Source: Pseudomonadota bacterium (GTDB taxonomy: Bacteria > Pseudomonadota > Gammaproteobacteria > Enterobacterales > Enterobacteriaceae). Taken from it: a DNA stretch of 64,000 nt. The notes beneath the pieces are model-generated. The model worked only from the letters and a program-made list of their open reading frames with translations, made no database searches and was not told the origin of the DNA. Position 1 is the first letter of the stretch; the number at the start of each line of letters is the position of its first letter. Positions 54,434 through 63,242 of the stretch are shown here, piece after piece. The stretch spans positions 62,001-126,000 of the forward strand of contig JAGTSE010000004.1 of NCBI GenBank assembly GCA_018261615.1, in the 5' to 3' direction. A program made the position numbers and the translations under genes.

Positions 54434-54488
54434 AAAAAGCCTGCCTCATCATCCGTTTATACGTAGAGTGAACAGGCTTCTTTTTTTG
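54434..54488 (+). promoter_or_regulatory. Terminator-like hairpin immediately 5' of yeaL
   Basis: AAAAAAGCCTG...CAGGCTTCTTTTTTT, ending about 16 nt before the yeaL ATG. Confidence 0.55.
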
Positions 54489-54503
54489 GCAAGGAACCTC
54501 TGC

Positions 54504-54950
54504 ATGTTTGATAGCACACTTTTTATTTTGCTCGCGCTCGCTGCGTTGGGATTTGTCAGCCACAACACCACCGTCGCCATCTCCATTCTGGTGCTGATTA
54601 TTGTCCGCATCACGCCGCTGAACACCTTCTTCCCGTGGATAGAAAAACAGGGACTGACTGTGGGGATTATTATTCTGACGATTGGCGTGATGGCGCCGAT
54701 TGCCAGCGGCTCGCTGCCGCCGTCCACCCTACTGCACTCCTTCATCAACTGGAAGTCGCTGGTCGCCATTGCGGTGGGCATATTTGTCTCCTGGCTTGGC
54801 GGGCGCGGCGTGATATTAATGAGTACGCAGCCATCGCTGGTAGCTGGGTTGCTGGTCGGCACCGTACTGGGCGTGGCCCTGTTCCGGGGCGTTCCGGTCG
54901 GGCCACTGATTGCTGCCGGGCTGGTGTCGCTGCTAATTGGCCGGCAATGA
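54504..54950 (+). CDS. yeaL: YeaL family inner-membrane protein (DUF441)
   Basis: [69 protein letters not shown]. Confidence 0.93.
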   Translation: MFDSTLFILLALAALGFVSHNTTVAISILVLIIVRITPLNTFFPWIEKQGLTVGIIILTIGVMAPIASGSLPPSTLLHSFINWKSLVAIAVGIFVSWLGGRGVILMSTQPSLVAGLLVGTVLGVALFRGVPVGPLIAAGLVSLLIGRQ

Positions 54951-55625
54951 ATAACGACGCTGGTGGCGTTTGACGGCAAACTCCAGCGCACTGCACAGCA
55001 GGTAGTAGACCAGACCGGTAAAGATAAACAGCGCCGCAGGGTAGACCTGTACCCGGTTATTCACCTGCCCGGCCACGGTGGTCAGCTCCGGCACGTTGAC
55101 GATAAACGCCAGCGAGGTGTCCTTCAACAGCGCGACCAGTAACCCCAGATATGAGGGCAGCGCGTTGCGTAACGCCTGTGGCAGCAGCACCAGGCGCAGG
55201 GTTTGCACACTGCTAAACCCGCCGCTCAGCGCCGCTTCGTACTGGCCGTCTGGCAACGCGCCCAGCGCCGCCAGCGTCGAATACATTACCGATGCCGAAG
55301 TAAACCACGCCAGCGCCAGCGTCACGGTCACCGCGCCGGGCAGATCGCTTCCCGTTAGCCACGGCAGTAAAAACCACAACCAGAAAATCACGAAGATCAG
55401 CGGAATGCCGCGAATCAGTTCTGCCCATAGAAACAGCGCCCTGCGCGGCCAGCCACGAAAGCGCCAGGCGCAACAGGCCAGCACCACGCCGCCGGGAAAG
55501 GCCAGCGCCGCCGCGCCCAGAGTCATCAGCAGCGAGAGCAATACCCCGCCCGGTTCGCCCTCGGCGGCCCGCCCCCATAACAAATAATCGAGGTTATCGG
55601 TGATAACGGTAACGTTAGCGATCAT
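54933..55625 (-). CDS. Polar amino-acid ABC transporter permease
   Basis: HisM-type TM protein; [40 protein letters not shown]. Confidence 0.88.
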   Translation of the reverse strand: MIANVTVITDNLDYLLWGRAAEGEPGGVLLSLLMTLGAAALAFPGGVVLACCAWRFRGWPRRALFLWAELIRGIPLIFVIFWLWFLLPWLTGSDLPGAVTVTLALAWFTSASVMYSTLAALGALPDGQYEAALSGGFSSVQTLRLVLLPQALRNALPSYLGLLVALLKDTSLAFIVNVPELTTVAGQVNNRVQVYPAALFIFTGLVYYLLCSALEFAVKRHQRRYSLPAN

Positions 55626-56373
55626 GCTGCCCTCCCGCCGCGCGGCGTAAAATCCGCCAGCTTTGCGACACATTGAACAGCACGCTCATCACCAGTCCTA
55701 GCAGCAGATAGAGCATGCTGCCAATGGCAAACGCTTCCAGCGCATGCGCGTTATAACTTTCGATCTGCCGGGTCTGGTAGGTTAGCTCGCCAAGGCCAAT
55801 CCCGGTGGCCAACGAGGAGAGTTTCATCAGGTTTAGATATTGCCCGACTACCGGTTGCCAGGCATTGTGCAATCCCTGCGGCAACAACACCCAACGAAAC
55901 AGCGCCAACGGACTGAACCCCTGCGACTCGGCCGCTTCAATTTGCCCGTGTGGTACCGCATGCAGCCCGGCCTGAATCTCTTCCACCAGAAATGCGGCGG
56001 TAAACAGCCCTAACGCCCAGGCGGAGGAGAGGAATTCCGGGGTAAACCACCAGACATTGCCCGGCAGAATGCTGAATGCATGGTCGTCATTGACGTACTG
56101 GCGAAAATTCAGCGGCAACAGGTTCCAGGCGGCAAAATACCAGAACAGTAATTGCACCAGCAAAGGCGTGTTGCGAAACAGTGATACCCACACCGCCACC
56201 ACGCTGCGCCCCACTTTGCCGCCGGTCAACCGTAACGCCAGCAGCAGCACCGTCAGAGCTGTCGCCAGCAGCATACCGGCAATGGTTACCCAAATGGTGG
56301 TGAAAAAACCGGAGAAGATCCATTGCGCGGGCTGCCCGGTCAGCACGCCCGCCCAGTCGAGATGCAGCGCCAT
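55615..56373 (-). CDS. Polar amino-acid ABC transporter permease
   Basis: SLFRNTPLLVQLLFWYFA...QGFSPLALFRWVLLPQGLHNAWQPVVGQYLNLMKLSSLA. Confidence 0.88.
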   Translation of the reverse strand: MALHLDWAGVLTGQPAQWIFSGFFTTIWVTIAGMLLATALTVLLLALRLTGGKVGRSVVAVWVSLFRNTPLLVQLLFWYFAAWNLLPLNFRQYVNDDHAFSILPGNVWWFTPEFLSSAWALGLFTAAFLVEEIQAGLHAVPHGQIEAAESQGFSPLALFRWVLLPQGLHNAWQPVVGQYLNLMKLSSLATGIGLGELTYQTRQIESYNAHALEAFAIGSMLYLLLGLVMSVLFNVSQSWRILRRAAGGQHDR

Positions 56374-57194
56374 CACAACTCCTTGTTATCTGCGTGCAGT
56401 GGGTTAAGCACTTTTTGCAGGAAACGCTGCGCGCGCGGGTGTTGCGGCGCGGAGAAGAACTTCGCCGGTGCCGCCTGCTCCAGGATCTCGCCGCCGTCGA
56501 TAAAGATCACCCGATCGGCGATTTCACGGGCAAACTGCATCTCGTGAGTGACAACAATCAGCGTGATCCCACTGTGCGCCAGCGATTTCATCACCTGCAA
56601 CACTTCGCCAATCATCTCCGGATCCAGCGCCGAGGTCGGCTCATCAAACAGAATAATGTGCGGGTCGCCCGCCAGCGTGCGGGCTATCGCCACCCGCTGC
56701 TGTTGCCCGCCGGAGAGCTGCGAGGGAAAGTGATGCGCTTTGTCCTGCAATCCCACCCGCGCCAGTAATGCCAGCGCGATAGCCTGCGCATCTCCGGCAC
56801 TTTTACCGTGAATGTGCCGTAGCGCCAGCGTGATATTGTCCTGCGCGTTAAGGTGCGTATAGAGGTTGAATTGCTGAAAGACAAAACCGACATGGCGCCG
56901 CAGTTCACGCAGCGCGCGCCCGGAGAGTGTGCTGGTCGGTTGGCCATCAACCTCAATCTCGCCGCTGCTCAGGGTTTCAAGCTGGTTAATCAGGCGGATC
57001 AAGGTGGATTTGCCGGAGCCAGAGGGACCGCAGATGGCCAGCACTTCGCCGGCGGCGACCTGTAAATCAATGCCATTAAGCACAACATTATCGCCATAGC
57101 GTTTCGTGACGCCGCGAAATGCCACCGTTCCTTTTTGCACGGGAAACACCTCCGTAGCGGGAGCCACGAAGGTGGAACACAGACCTGACAGCAT
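56373..57194 (-). CDS. Polar amino-acid ABC transporter ATP-binding protein (true start possibly GTG at about 57140)
   Basis: GPSGSGKST, QLSGGQQQRVAIARTLAGDPHIILFDEPTSALDPE. Confidence 0.9.
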   Translation of the reverse strand: MLSGLCSTFVAPATEVFPVQKGTVAFRGVTKRYGDNVVLNGIDLQVAAGEVLAICGPSGSGKSTLIRLINQLETLSSGEIEVDGQPTSTLSGRALRELRRHVGFVFQQFNLYTHLNAQDNITLALRHIHGKSAGDAQAIALALLARVGLQDKAHHFPSQLSGGQQQRVAIARTLAGDPHIILFDEPTSALDPEMIGEVLQVMKSLAHSGITLIVVTHEMQFAREIADRVIFIDGGEILEQAAPAKFFSAPQHPRAQRFLQKVLNPLHADNKEL

Positions 57195-57195
57195 A

Positions 57196-58017
57196 TTACT
57201 TCGCTTCTATTTTAAAGCTGCGTGGAGCCGGAGTTTTGGTTTGCGGACCGAACCAGGTATCGTAGATCTTTGCCGCGTCACCGCGCTTCTCAAGGTTCAC
57301 CAGTTCATCATTCACCGCTTTCAGCAGCGCGGTTTCACCTTTACCAACCCCAACCCCAATCTCCTCTTTTGACAGCAGATCCGGCAGAATTTTGAATTTG
57401 GCTTTGTCCGGCGCTTCCGCCAGTAACCCGGCCAGAATAGTGCTGTCCTGCGTAATCGCCTGTACGTTGCCATTACGCAGCGCACTCAACGCCAGTGGAA
57501 TATCGTCATAGGCCAGCACGCGGGATTGCGGGAAGCGCTGGTGCAGCGCCTGTTCACCAGTGGTGCCTTTCACTGCGCCAATACGAGCTTTGCTGTAGGC
57601 CTCCAGCTTATCGGCAGCCGTTGCTGGTACGAGGAACTGCTGGCCGGTAACAAAGTACGGCGTGGAGAAATCAATCACCTGCGCACGTTCCGGGGTAATG
57701 GTGATATCCGCAACAATCAGATCCACCTTACCGGATTGCAACAGTGGAATACGGTTCGCCGGATTGGTTGCGACCAGTTTCAGCTTTACCCCAAGGCTTT
57801 TCGCCAGAGCCTTAGCAAAATCGACGTCATAACCGACGATATCGTGCGATTTTGGGTCAATCGCGCCAAACGGTGGGTTGGCATCGAAGGTCGCCACTTT
57901 GACGACACCAGCGGCTTTGATATCCGCCAGTTTGTCGGCATGCGCAGAAAATGAGAGTGCGGAAAGGAGTGCCAGCGCGCTGAGCGCGGTGATTTTTGTG
58001 TGTAATGAGGTTGCCAT
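57196..58017 (-). CDS. Amino-acid ABC transporter substrate-binding protein
   Basis: Signal peptide; VKVATFDANPPFGAIDPKSHDIVGYDVDFAKALAKSLGVKLKLVATNPANRIPLLQSGKVDLIVADITITPER. Confidence 0.92.
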   Translation of the reverse strand: MATSLHTKITALSALALLSALSFSAHADKLADIKAAGVVKVATFDANPPFGAIDPKSHDIVGYDVDFAKALAKSLGVKLKLVATNPANRIPLLQSGKVDLIVADITITPERAQVIDFSTPYFVTGQQFLVPATAADKLEAYSKARIGAVKGTTGEQALHQRFPQSRVLAYDDIPLALSALRNGNVQAITQDSTILAGLLAEAPDKAKFKILPDLLSKEEIGVGVGKGETALLKAVNDELVNLEKRGDAAKIYDTWFGPQTKTPAPRSFKIEAK

Positions 58018-58221
58018 GCTTATCCTTATGCCCTGTTATTGTGGTGATTTCAGCGCTAAAGTCACACAACCCCATTCATCAGACAAATATCAAAAAGTGC
58101 ATTGATTATCTGAAAATATTATTAAAAGCAGACCCACCATATAAATCCTTTATCTGTCATCACCCCACAGAACAAACCCATAAAAACCTTATAAAAATAA
58201 GGGAATAGAGAGCAGGAAATA

Positions 58222-58720
58222 TTACTCTGTGCCGAGTGCGGCCAGATAACGCCCCGGCGTCTGACCAAGCCCTTTTTTGAACATGGTAATAAATGCCGTG
58301 GTTGAGTCGTACCCCAGCGTCTGGGCGGCTTGCTGTACGGACTGGCCGCTAATCAGCAGTTGCAGGGCAAGGATCTATTGCATCTGATGCCGCCAGCGTC
58401 GAAAACTGAGGCCCGTCTCCCGGACTACCAGCCGCGCCAGGTTACGCTCGCTCATGGCGAACACCTGCACCCATTGCGCCAGCGTTTGTCGCTCAGCCGG
58501 GCTGGCCTCCATATGATTGACCATCTGGCGGATTTTCGGATGCGCGGAAACAGGAAGCTGCAACTGCATCTGCGGTTGATCCGGCAATTCATCAAACAGC
58601 ACGCTGCGTAGCTGGCTGGCGTTGCTGCGATGGCGTTCGTGCGGCAAGTGCCATAATCAGCTCGCGCACCAGCGGCGAGATCTTCAGCGTACAGCAATGC
58701 TCTGGCATCACCACTGACCA
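58222..58720 (-). pseudogene. nimR: AraC-family regulator remnant (NimR/YeaM-like)
   Basis: ...SERNLARLVVRETGLSFRRWRHQMQ*ILALQLLISGQSVQQAAQTLGYDSTTAFITMFKKGLGQTPGRYLAALGTE; in-frame TAG at 58375-58377; N-terminus missing. Confidence 0.85.
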
Positions 58721-58989
58721 GTTTTGGTTTTGGCTCCGGCGCGACGATGATCCTCGGTCTCACTTTTATCGGCCTACGCGCCAGTTCCGCACATCAGGCG
58801 GCAGCCCTCTCGGGTATGGCGCAGTCAGTCGGTTACCTGCTGGCAGCTTGCGGCCCACCGTTGATGGGGAAAATTCACGACACCAGCGGCGACTGGCACC
58901 TTCCATTGCTGACATGTACTGTGCTGGCGGTGATGATGGCGGTGTGCGGCGCGTTTGCAGGCCGCGATCAGGAAATTATTGCCCGCTAA
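58717..58989 (+). pseudogene. nimT: MFS transporter C-terminal remnant (NimT/YeaN-like)
   Basis: SFGFGSGATMILGLTFIGLRASSAHQAAALSGMAQSVGYLLAACGPPLMGKIHDTSGDWHLPLL. Confidence 0.85.
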
Positions 58990-59031
58990 ACAGCGCGCCA
59001 TCCGGCCAGATACCAGATGGCGTGTAAGGGC

Positions 59032-59739
59032 TTATTCGCAGGCAGCGCGCAGCATCGCCTGCACCAGCGGGGAGGGTCGTCCAGCCAGCGCGGCGCGTTC
59101 ATGCTGGAACAGCGTAGCGACAAAGAACGGGTGCGTCACCAGTTCCACCGCGCGGATTTCGCCCTCTTCATCCCAACCGGTTACGCGCAGATCACCGTTC
59201 TCCAGTTCGCGGGCAAACTCTGCCGAAACGCCAAAGCTGCAACGGTACGCCTCTTCCACCACATCACGGCCATACGCGCGGGCAATCAGCGTATTCGGTC
59301 GCAGCTCAATGGTATCGGTTTGATCCACCAGCGCGCAGGTCAGCGCAGAGATCACCATGCGCCCTTCGTTTTCCGTTTCGGCATGTGCAGCGTCGCGCCA
59401 GCCCAGCACATTACGGGCATACTCAATCACCGCATGCTGAAAACCGCCGCAGGTACCGAGGAACGGCACGGCATTTTCTCGCGCATACTGAATGGCGATA
59501 AACGCGCCACGAGCATTTTTATAGGGGCTTCCCGGCACTACCCAGATGGCATCGTAGCCGACCAGATCTTCGGCGCTGTTAATTTCGCTGGTCGGTAACC
59601 AGTCGTAATCAGCGGTAATTTCCAGTACGGCAGCAGCATCATCAATCGCCAGCGGAATCGCCTGATGTGCAACAATGTCATGGCTGTAATCGCCGACCAG
59701 TGCGATACGCAGTGTTTTTTTCGGAGGGATATGATGCAT
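59032..59739 (-). CDS. Class I glutamine amidotransferase-like protein related to the CTP synthase C-domain
   Basis: RIALVGDYSHDIVAHQAIPLAIDDA...WVVPGSPYKNARGAFIAIQYARENAVPFLGTCGGFQHAVIEYARNVLG. Confidence 0.82.
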   Translation of the reverse strand: MHHIPPKKTLRIALVGDYSHDIVAHQAIPLAIDDAAAVLEITADYDWLPTSEINSAEDLVGYDAIWVVPGSPYKNARGAFIAIQYARENAVPFLGTCGGFQHAVIEYARNVLGWRDAAHAETENEGRMVISALTCALVDQTDTIELRPNTLIARAYGRDVVEEAYRCSFGVSAEFARELENGDLRVTGWDEEGEIRAVELVTHPFFVATLFQHERAALAGRPSPLVQAMLRAACE

Positions 59740-59895
59740 GAATGTGTCCTTATGCCGGGGCAAATAACGAATAACATAAGGAACATCACACTAGCTGTCT
59801 TTTACTGGAATCACAACACCTTAAAATTGAGATCATGTATCACGCTGAAAAATGAAATAATCTGTTGCGCAAGAACAAATTATCAGGAGTCACCC

Positions 59896-60396
59896 GTGCA
59901 GCAAACCCGTATCCTTGTCAGTGCCTGCCTGATGGGTTTTAAAGTGCGTTACGATGGCCGCAAAAAAGCGGCAATGCAGGACACGCTACAGCGCTGGCAG
60001 CAGGAAAACCGGTTGGTGATTCACTGCCCGGAGCTGGCTGCCGGATTACCGGTTCCGCGCCCGCCCGCCGAAATTGTGGCTGGCAACGGGGTCGATGTGA
60101 TGCGCGATCGGGCGCGGATCCTTGAAGATAACGGCCAGGATGTTACCGCGCATTATCAACTGGCCGCCTGGCTGGCGCTGAGCGCGGCGCAACAGGCAGG
60201 ATGCCGCGCCGCACTGTTAACGGACGGCAGCCCGAGCTGCGGTAGCCAGCATATCTACAATGGCACTTTCAGCGGAACGCAGAAGCCGGGTATGGGCGTC
60301 GCCGCCGCGCTACTGGAACAGCATGGAATTCGCGTCTTTTCCGCGCAACAATTATCGGCACTGATCGCCTGGGTTGAAGAGAGGGAGAAGCAATGA
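59896..60396 (+). CDS. DUF523 family protein (GTG start)
   Basis: MQQTRILVSACLMGFKVRYDGR...CPELAAGLPVPRPPAEI...LLTDGSPSCGS. Confidence 0.85.
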   Translation: MQQTRILVSACLMGFKVRYDGRKKAAMQDTLQRWQQENRLVIHCPELAAGLPVPRPPAEIVAGNGVDVMRDRARILEDNGQDVTAHYQLAAWLALSAAQQAGCRAALLTDGSPSCGSQHIYNGTFSGTQKPGMGVAAALLEQHGIRVFSAQQLSALIAWVEEREKQ

Positions 60397-60740
60397 TCCA
60401 ATGTAAACGTGTTTATGACGCCACCAGCGAGGACGACGGTTACCGGGTGCTGGTCGACCGCCTCTGGCCACGCGGCGTAAAAAAAACCGATCTGCATTTT
60501 GATGAATGGAACAAAACGCTGGCACCATCGACGGAGCTACGCAAAGCCTTTCACGGGGAGGTGCTCGATTTCACCAGCTTCAGCGAAGCCTATCGCAAAG
60601 AGCTGGATGCGCAAAAAACAGCAGGTGAACAGCTCGCGGCGCGGGGTAAAAAGGGCACCGTTACACTGTTATATGCAGCGAAGAATGGGGCACAGAATCA
60701 TGCCATCGTGCTGGCTGAATGGCTACGCTCATTAGCTTAG
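60393..60740 (+). CDS. DUF488 family protein (YeaO-like)
   Basis: MIQCKRVYDATSEDDGYRVLVDRLWPRGVKKTDLHFDEWNKTLAPSTELRKAF. Confidence 0.88.
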   Translation: MIQCKRVYDATSEDDGYRVLVDRLWPRGVKKTDLHFDEWNKTLAPSTELRKAFHGEVLDFTSFSEAYRKELDAQKTAGEQLAARGKKGTVTLLYAAKNGAQNHAIVLAEWLRSLA

Positions 60741-61042
60741 TCGATAACCCGCTCGCACAGATCCTGCGGTTCGCTGTCGGGTTGCAGCGGCATCAGATGT
60801 TCAGCCCGGATAAAAGCGAAGCCCTGCTGACCATCGAACGCGCTGACATTTCCTGTGACCAGCCACAGCGCCCGGCCGGCGTTACGCGGCATCTCAGTGA
60901 TCACGCCATTAACCGGGTTTAAAAAACGTTCTCCCGGCTGGCACAGGCCGAACAGTTCAACGGCTTTACCAATATTGCAGCGACCATTGGCAGTCTGGGC
61001 GCCAATCACTAAGGCCTGGCTGCCCGCTCGTAGCTGAAACAT
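60737..61042 (-). CDS. Conserved hypothetical protein
   Basis: MFQLRAGSQALVIGAQTANGRCNIGKAVELFGLCQPGERFLNPVNG; fits between neighbours without large overlap. Confidence 0.65.
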   Translation of the reverse strand: MFQLRAGSQALVIGAQTANGRCNIGKAVELFGLCQPGERFLNPVNGVITEMPRNAGRALWLVTGNVSAFDGQQGFAFIRAEHLMPLQPDSEPQDLCERVID

Positions 61043-61117
61043 ACTTCTCTGGTACTCTCGCAACAGTAAAATGAGATTAATCTTAAGTCGAAGTTTACCC
61101 TGGGCTGCCCGCTGCTG

Positions 61118-61366
61118 TCACGATCCGGATTGCGGATGATCGCGACGCCATAGCGCCCATTCATCGATCACCTCACCGTTCGGCAATTTACACTCGGTGC
61201 GCACACCCTGTGGGCTCTGAACCGGCACCCGCTGCCCCCTTTTTTGCTGGCAGTACACCGCCGCCGGATTGGCTTTACCGATCTGCGGCGGCAGCGGCGC
61301 ATCGGGTTTCGGTGCGGAGCAAGCGGTCACAAAAAACGGCAAAACCCATAAAACATAGCGCATCAT
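61118..61366 (-). CDS. yoaF: DUF333 lipoprotein, YoaF-like
   Basis: MMRYVLWVLPFFVTACSAPKP (lipobox TAC)...NPAAVYCQQKRGQRVPVQSPQGVRTECKLPNGEVIDEWALWRRDH. Confidence 0.8.
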   Translation of the reverse strand: MMRYVLWVLPFFVTACSAPKPDAPLPPQIGKANPAAVYCQQKRGQRVPVQSPQGVRTECKLPNGEVIDEWALWRRDHPQSGS

Positions 61367-61523
61367 TTTTTTCCTTAGGCTCAAACGAAATCGCTATCCA
61401 GCATAACCTCAAGCTGGGGCTATCTCCATGATTTCTTCATTCTTACTGCACTTTTGACCATTAGAGTGAGCTTTGTTCTCACCCATGACCAAGAGAACAT
61501 CATTCCGTAATCAATGAGTTTTT

Positions 61524-61556
61524 GCCCCGTCTTCATCAACGGGGCTTTTTTTTATT
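61524..61556 (+). terminator. Orphan Rho-independent terminator
   Basis: GCCCCGTCTTCATCAACGGGGCTTTTTTTT with no convincing upstream ORF on this strand. Confidence 0.75.
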
Positions 61557-61831
61557 TTCCCTGCAATTTTCAGTTGCCCCCGCTCCGCGATATATCAAAT
61601 ACTCTATTTTCATGATTTAATGTCGCATAGTGGGAGCGTCAGCATGAATATGCGCGGCGGTGCTGGTCGCGCACTGCGAATGTGGTAATGTATTTAGTGA
61701 AAAAATAAACAAAAAATCTTTACTCGTCTCGATTAAACCTATTCCGCCACAGATAGCTTAAGAAAAATCTCTTTTTCTTCTATCTCTTATACAATTCATT
61801 TCTGGCGAATATCGCCAGTGAAGGAGTTTTC

Positions 61832-61906
61832 GTGAGAAAGACAACCATCATTATGCTGATTGTGGCAATTGTCGCCGTGGCCGGAACGCAATTGGGCTGG
61901 TGGTAA
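61832..61906 (+). CDS. yoaJ: YoaJ-like 24-aa small membrane protein (GTG start)
   Basis: MRKTTIIMLIVAIVAVAGTQLGWW; close to E. coli YoaJ as recalled; GGAG ribosome site upstream. Confidence 0.8.
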   Translation: MRKTTIIMLIVAIVAVAGTQLGWW

Positions 61907-62574
61907 TTCCAGGTACATTGCTATTTCAGCGCAGAACTCAACCAAACGAATGATGGCGTCATCTGAACAGATTTCTATGGTCTCATTTATTTGGGCAGAA
62001 GATCGCTATGTTTACTGGTCTGAAAAAAAGGAAAGCAAATCAACGTGTCGATCATGGCAACCAACATCGATCGTGCGCCCAGCACATGATTGACGAAGTG
62101 GTGACCTCGACGTTGAAACAGTTGGCACTGATCCGCGAACAAACTGAGGTCAGTAATCATCGGCGGTGGCGCATACCATGTTGTAGCAGGCGGGAAACCT
62201 GCTGGAGAGGACGCAAATATTCTAACTCCGGACAAACAATAAGATAGCTTAACGGATCGGGCTGCCACAATGTCACATTCGCGGCGACACGGGTTTGTTA
62301 AATGAAGCGCAGCGCCGATGATCATCAAATTCATTTATCTTCCCACAAAAAAATTTGCGTTAGCTCTGGAGCCGGTAACAGGTTATAAAGTGCGCAAGTG
62401 ACGGATATACGCTTTAACAATCACAAAAAACATTCGCTGGCAGTTTTGGTGTCGAAACTGCCGCTTTTTATTGCCCTTCCCCAACGTCAACCAGCACCGG
62501 AAAGCAGGTACTCTTTTTATCTGCAATTAATTCGCCGGAACAAGAATATATCCGATAAGAAACAGTAAATTAAC

Positions 62575-62829
62575 TCAGTGCGTACGCAAAAGCATGCTAA
62601 TGGCATCCTGTTCAGATAATCCATAGCCTTTTACACAGACCTCCATCGCTTCATTCTGTGTCTGATTAAGCAGCGTCTCATTACCGTTGGTGTTCAGGTT
62701 TCCAGAAACGATATCTCCCATCTCAACATCATAATTTCCCAACAGCTCTGCGATGGCAAACTCGCCTTTATCATCGCGAATAACAAGAAAGCCAATGCGG
62801 TGTTCGTGGTGAACGACAGTACCTTTCAT
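62575..62829 (-). CDS. Conserved hypothetical 84-aa protein
   Basis: MKGTVVHHEHRIGFLVIRDDKGEFAIAELLGNYDVEMGDIVSGNLNTNGNETLLNQTQNEAMEVCVKGYGLSEQDAISMLLRTH. Confidence 0.65.
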   Translation of the reverse strand: MKGTVVHHEHRIGFLVIRDDKGEFAIAELLGNYDVEMGDIVSGNLNTNGNETLLNQTQNEAMEVCVKGYGLSEQDAISMLLRTH

Positions 62830-63242
62830 AAGAACAATCCTTTCGCAGTAAGAGAGTTTCAGCGTAGCTGAATCCAGCCCGACAAGAAACGATCTGGCGC
62901 GTATTTGGCACCTCTTAGTACAGCGTAGCAACAGGTTTATGATCCCGGCCACAACTCTTATTGGTGGGCCTGTCGTTTCAGCGGAAACATTCCACGGCAG
63001 TTTCGGCGATAATAAAAATATCTACTCTATGTGTGGTTTTACTGAAATATAAATATACACTTAATTTACTGCTGTGCGCTTTTTAGCTCCTTAAGTGAAA
63101 TTATTCTTTATCTCTAAAAAAAGATAATGACTAAAATTAAATTATTTTATGCACTATTTTGTCAGTACATAAGCAACAGAAAAATATAAAGCACACAACC
63201 CCATGCCGTAAGCTCGTATCCCTTTTCCTGAGAAGGCTCACT

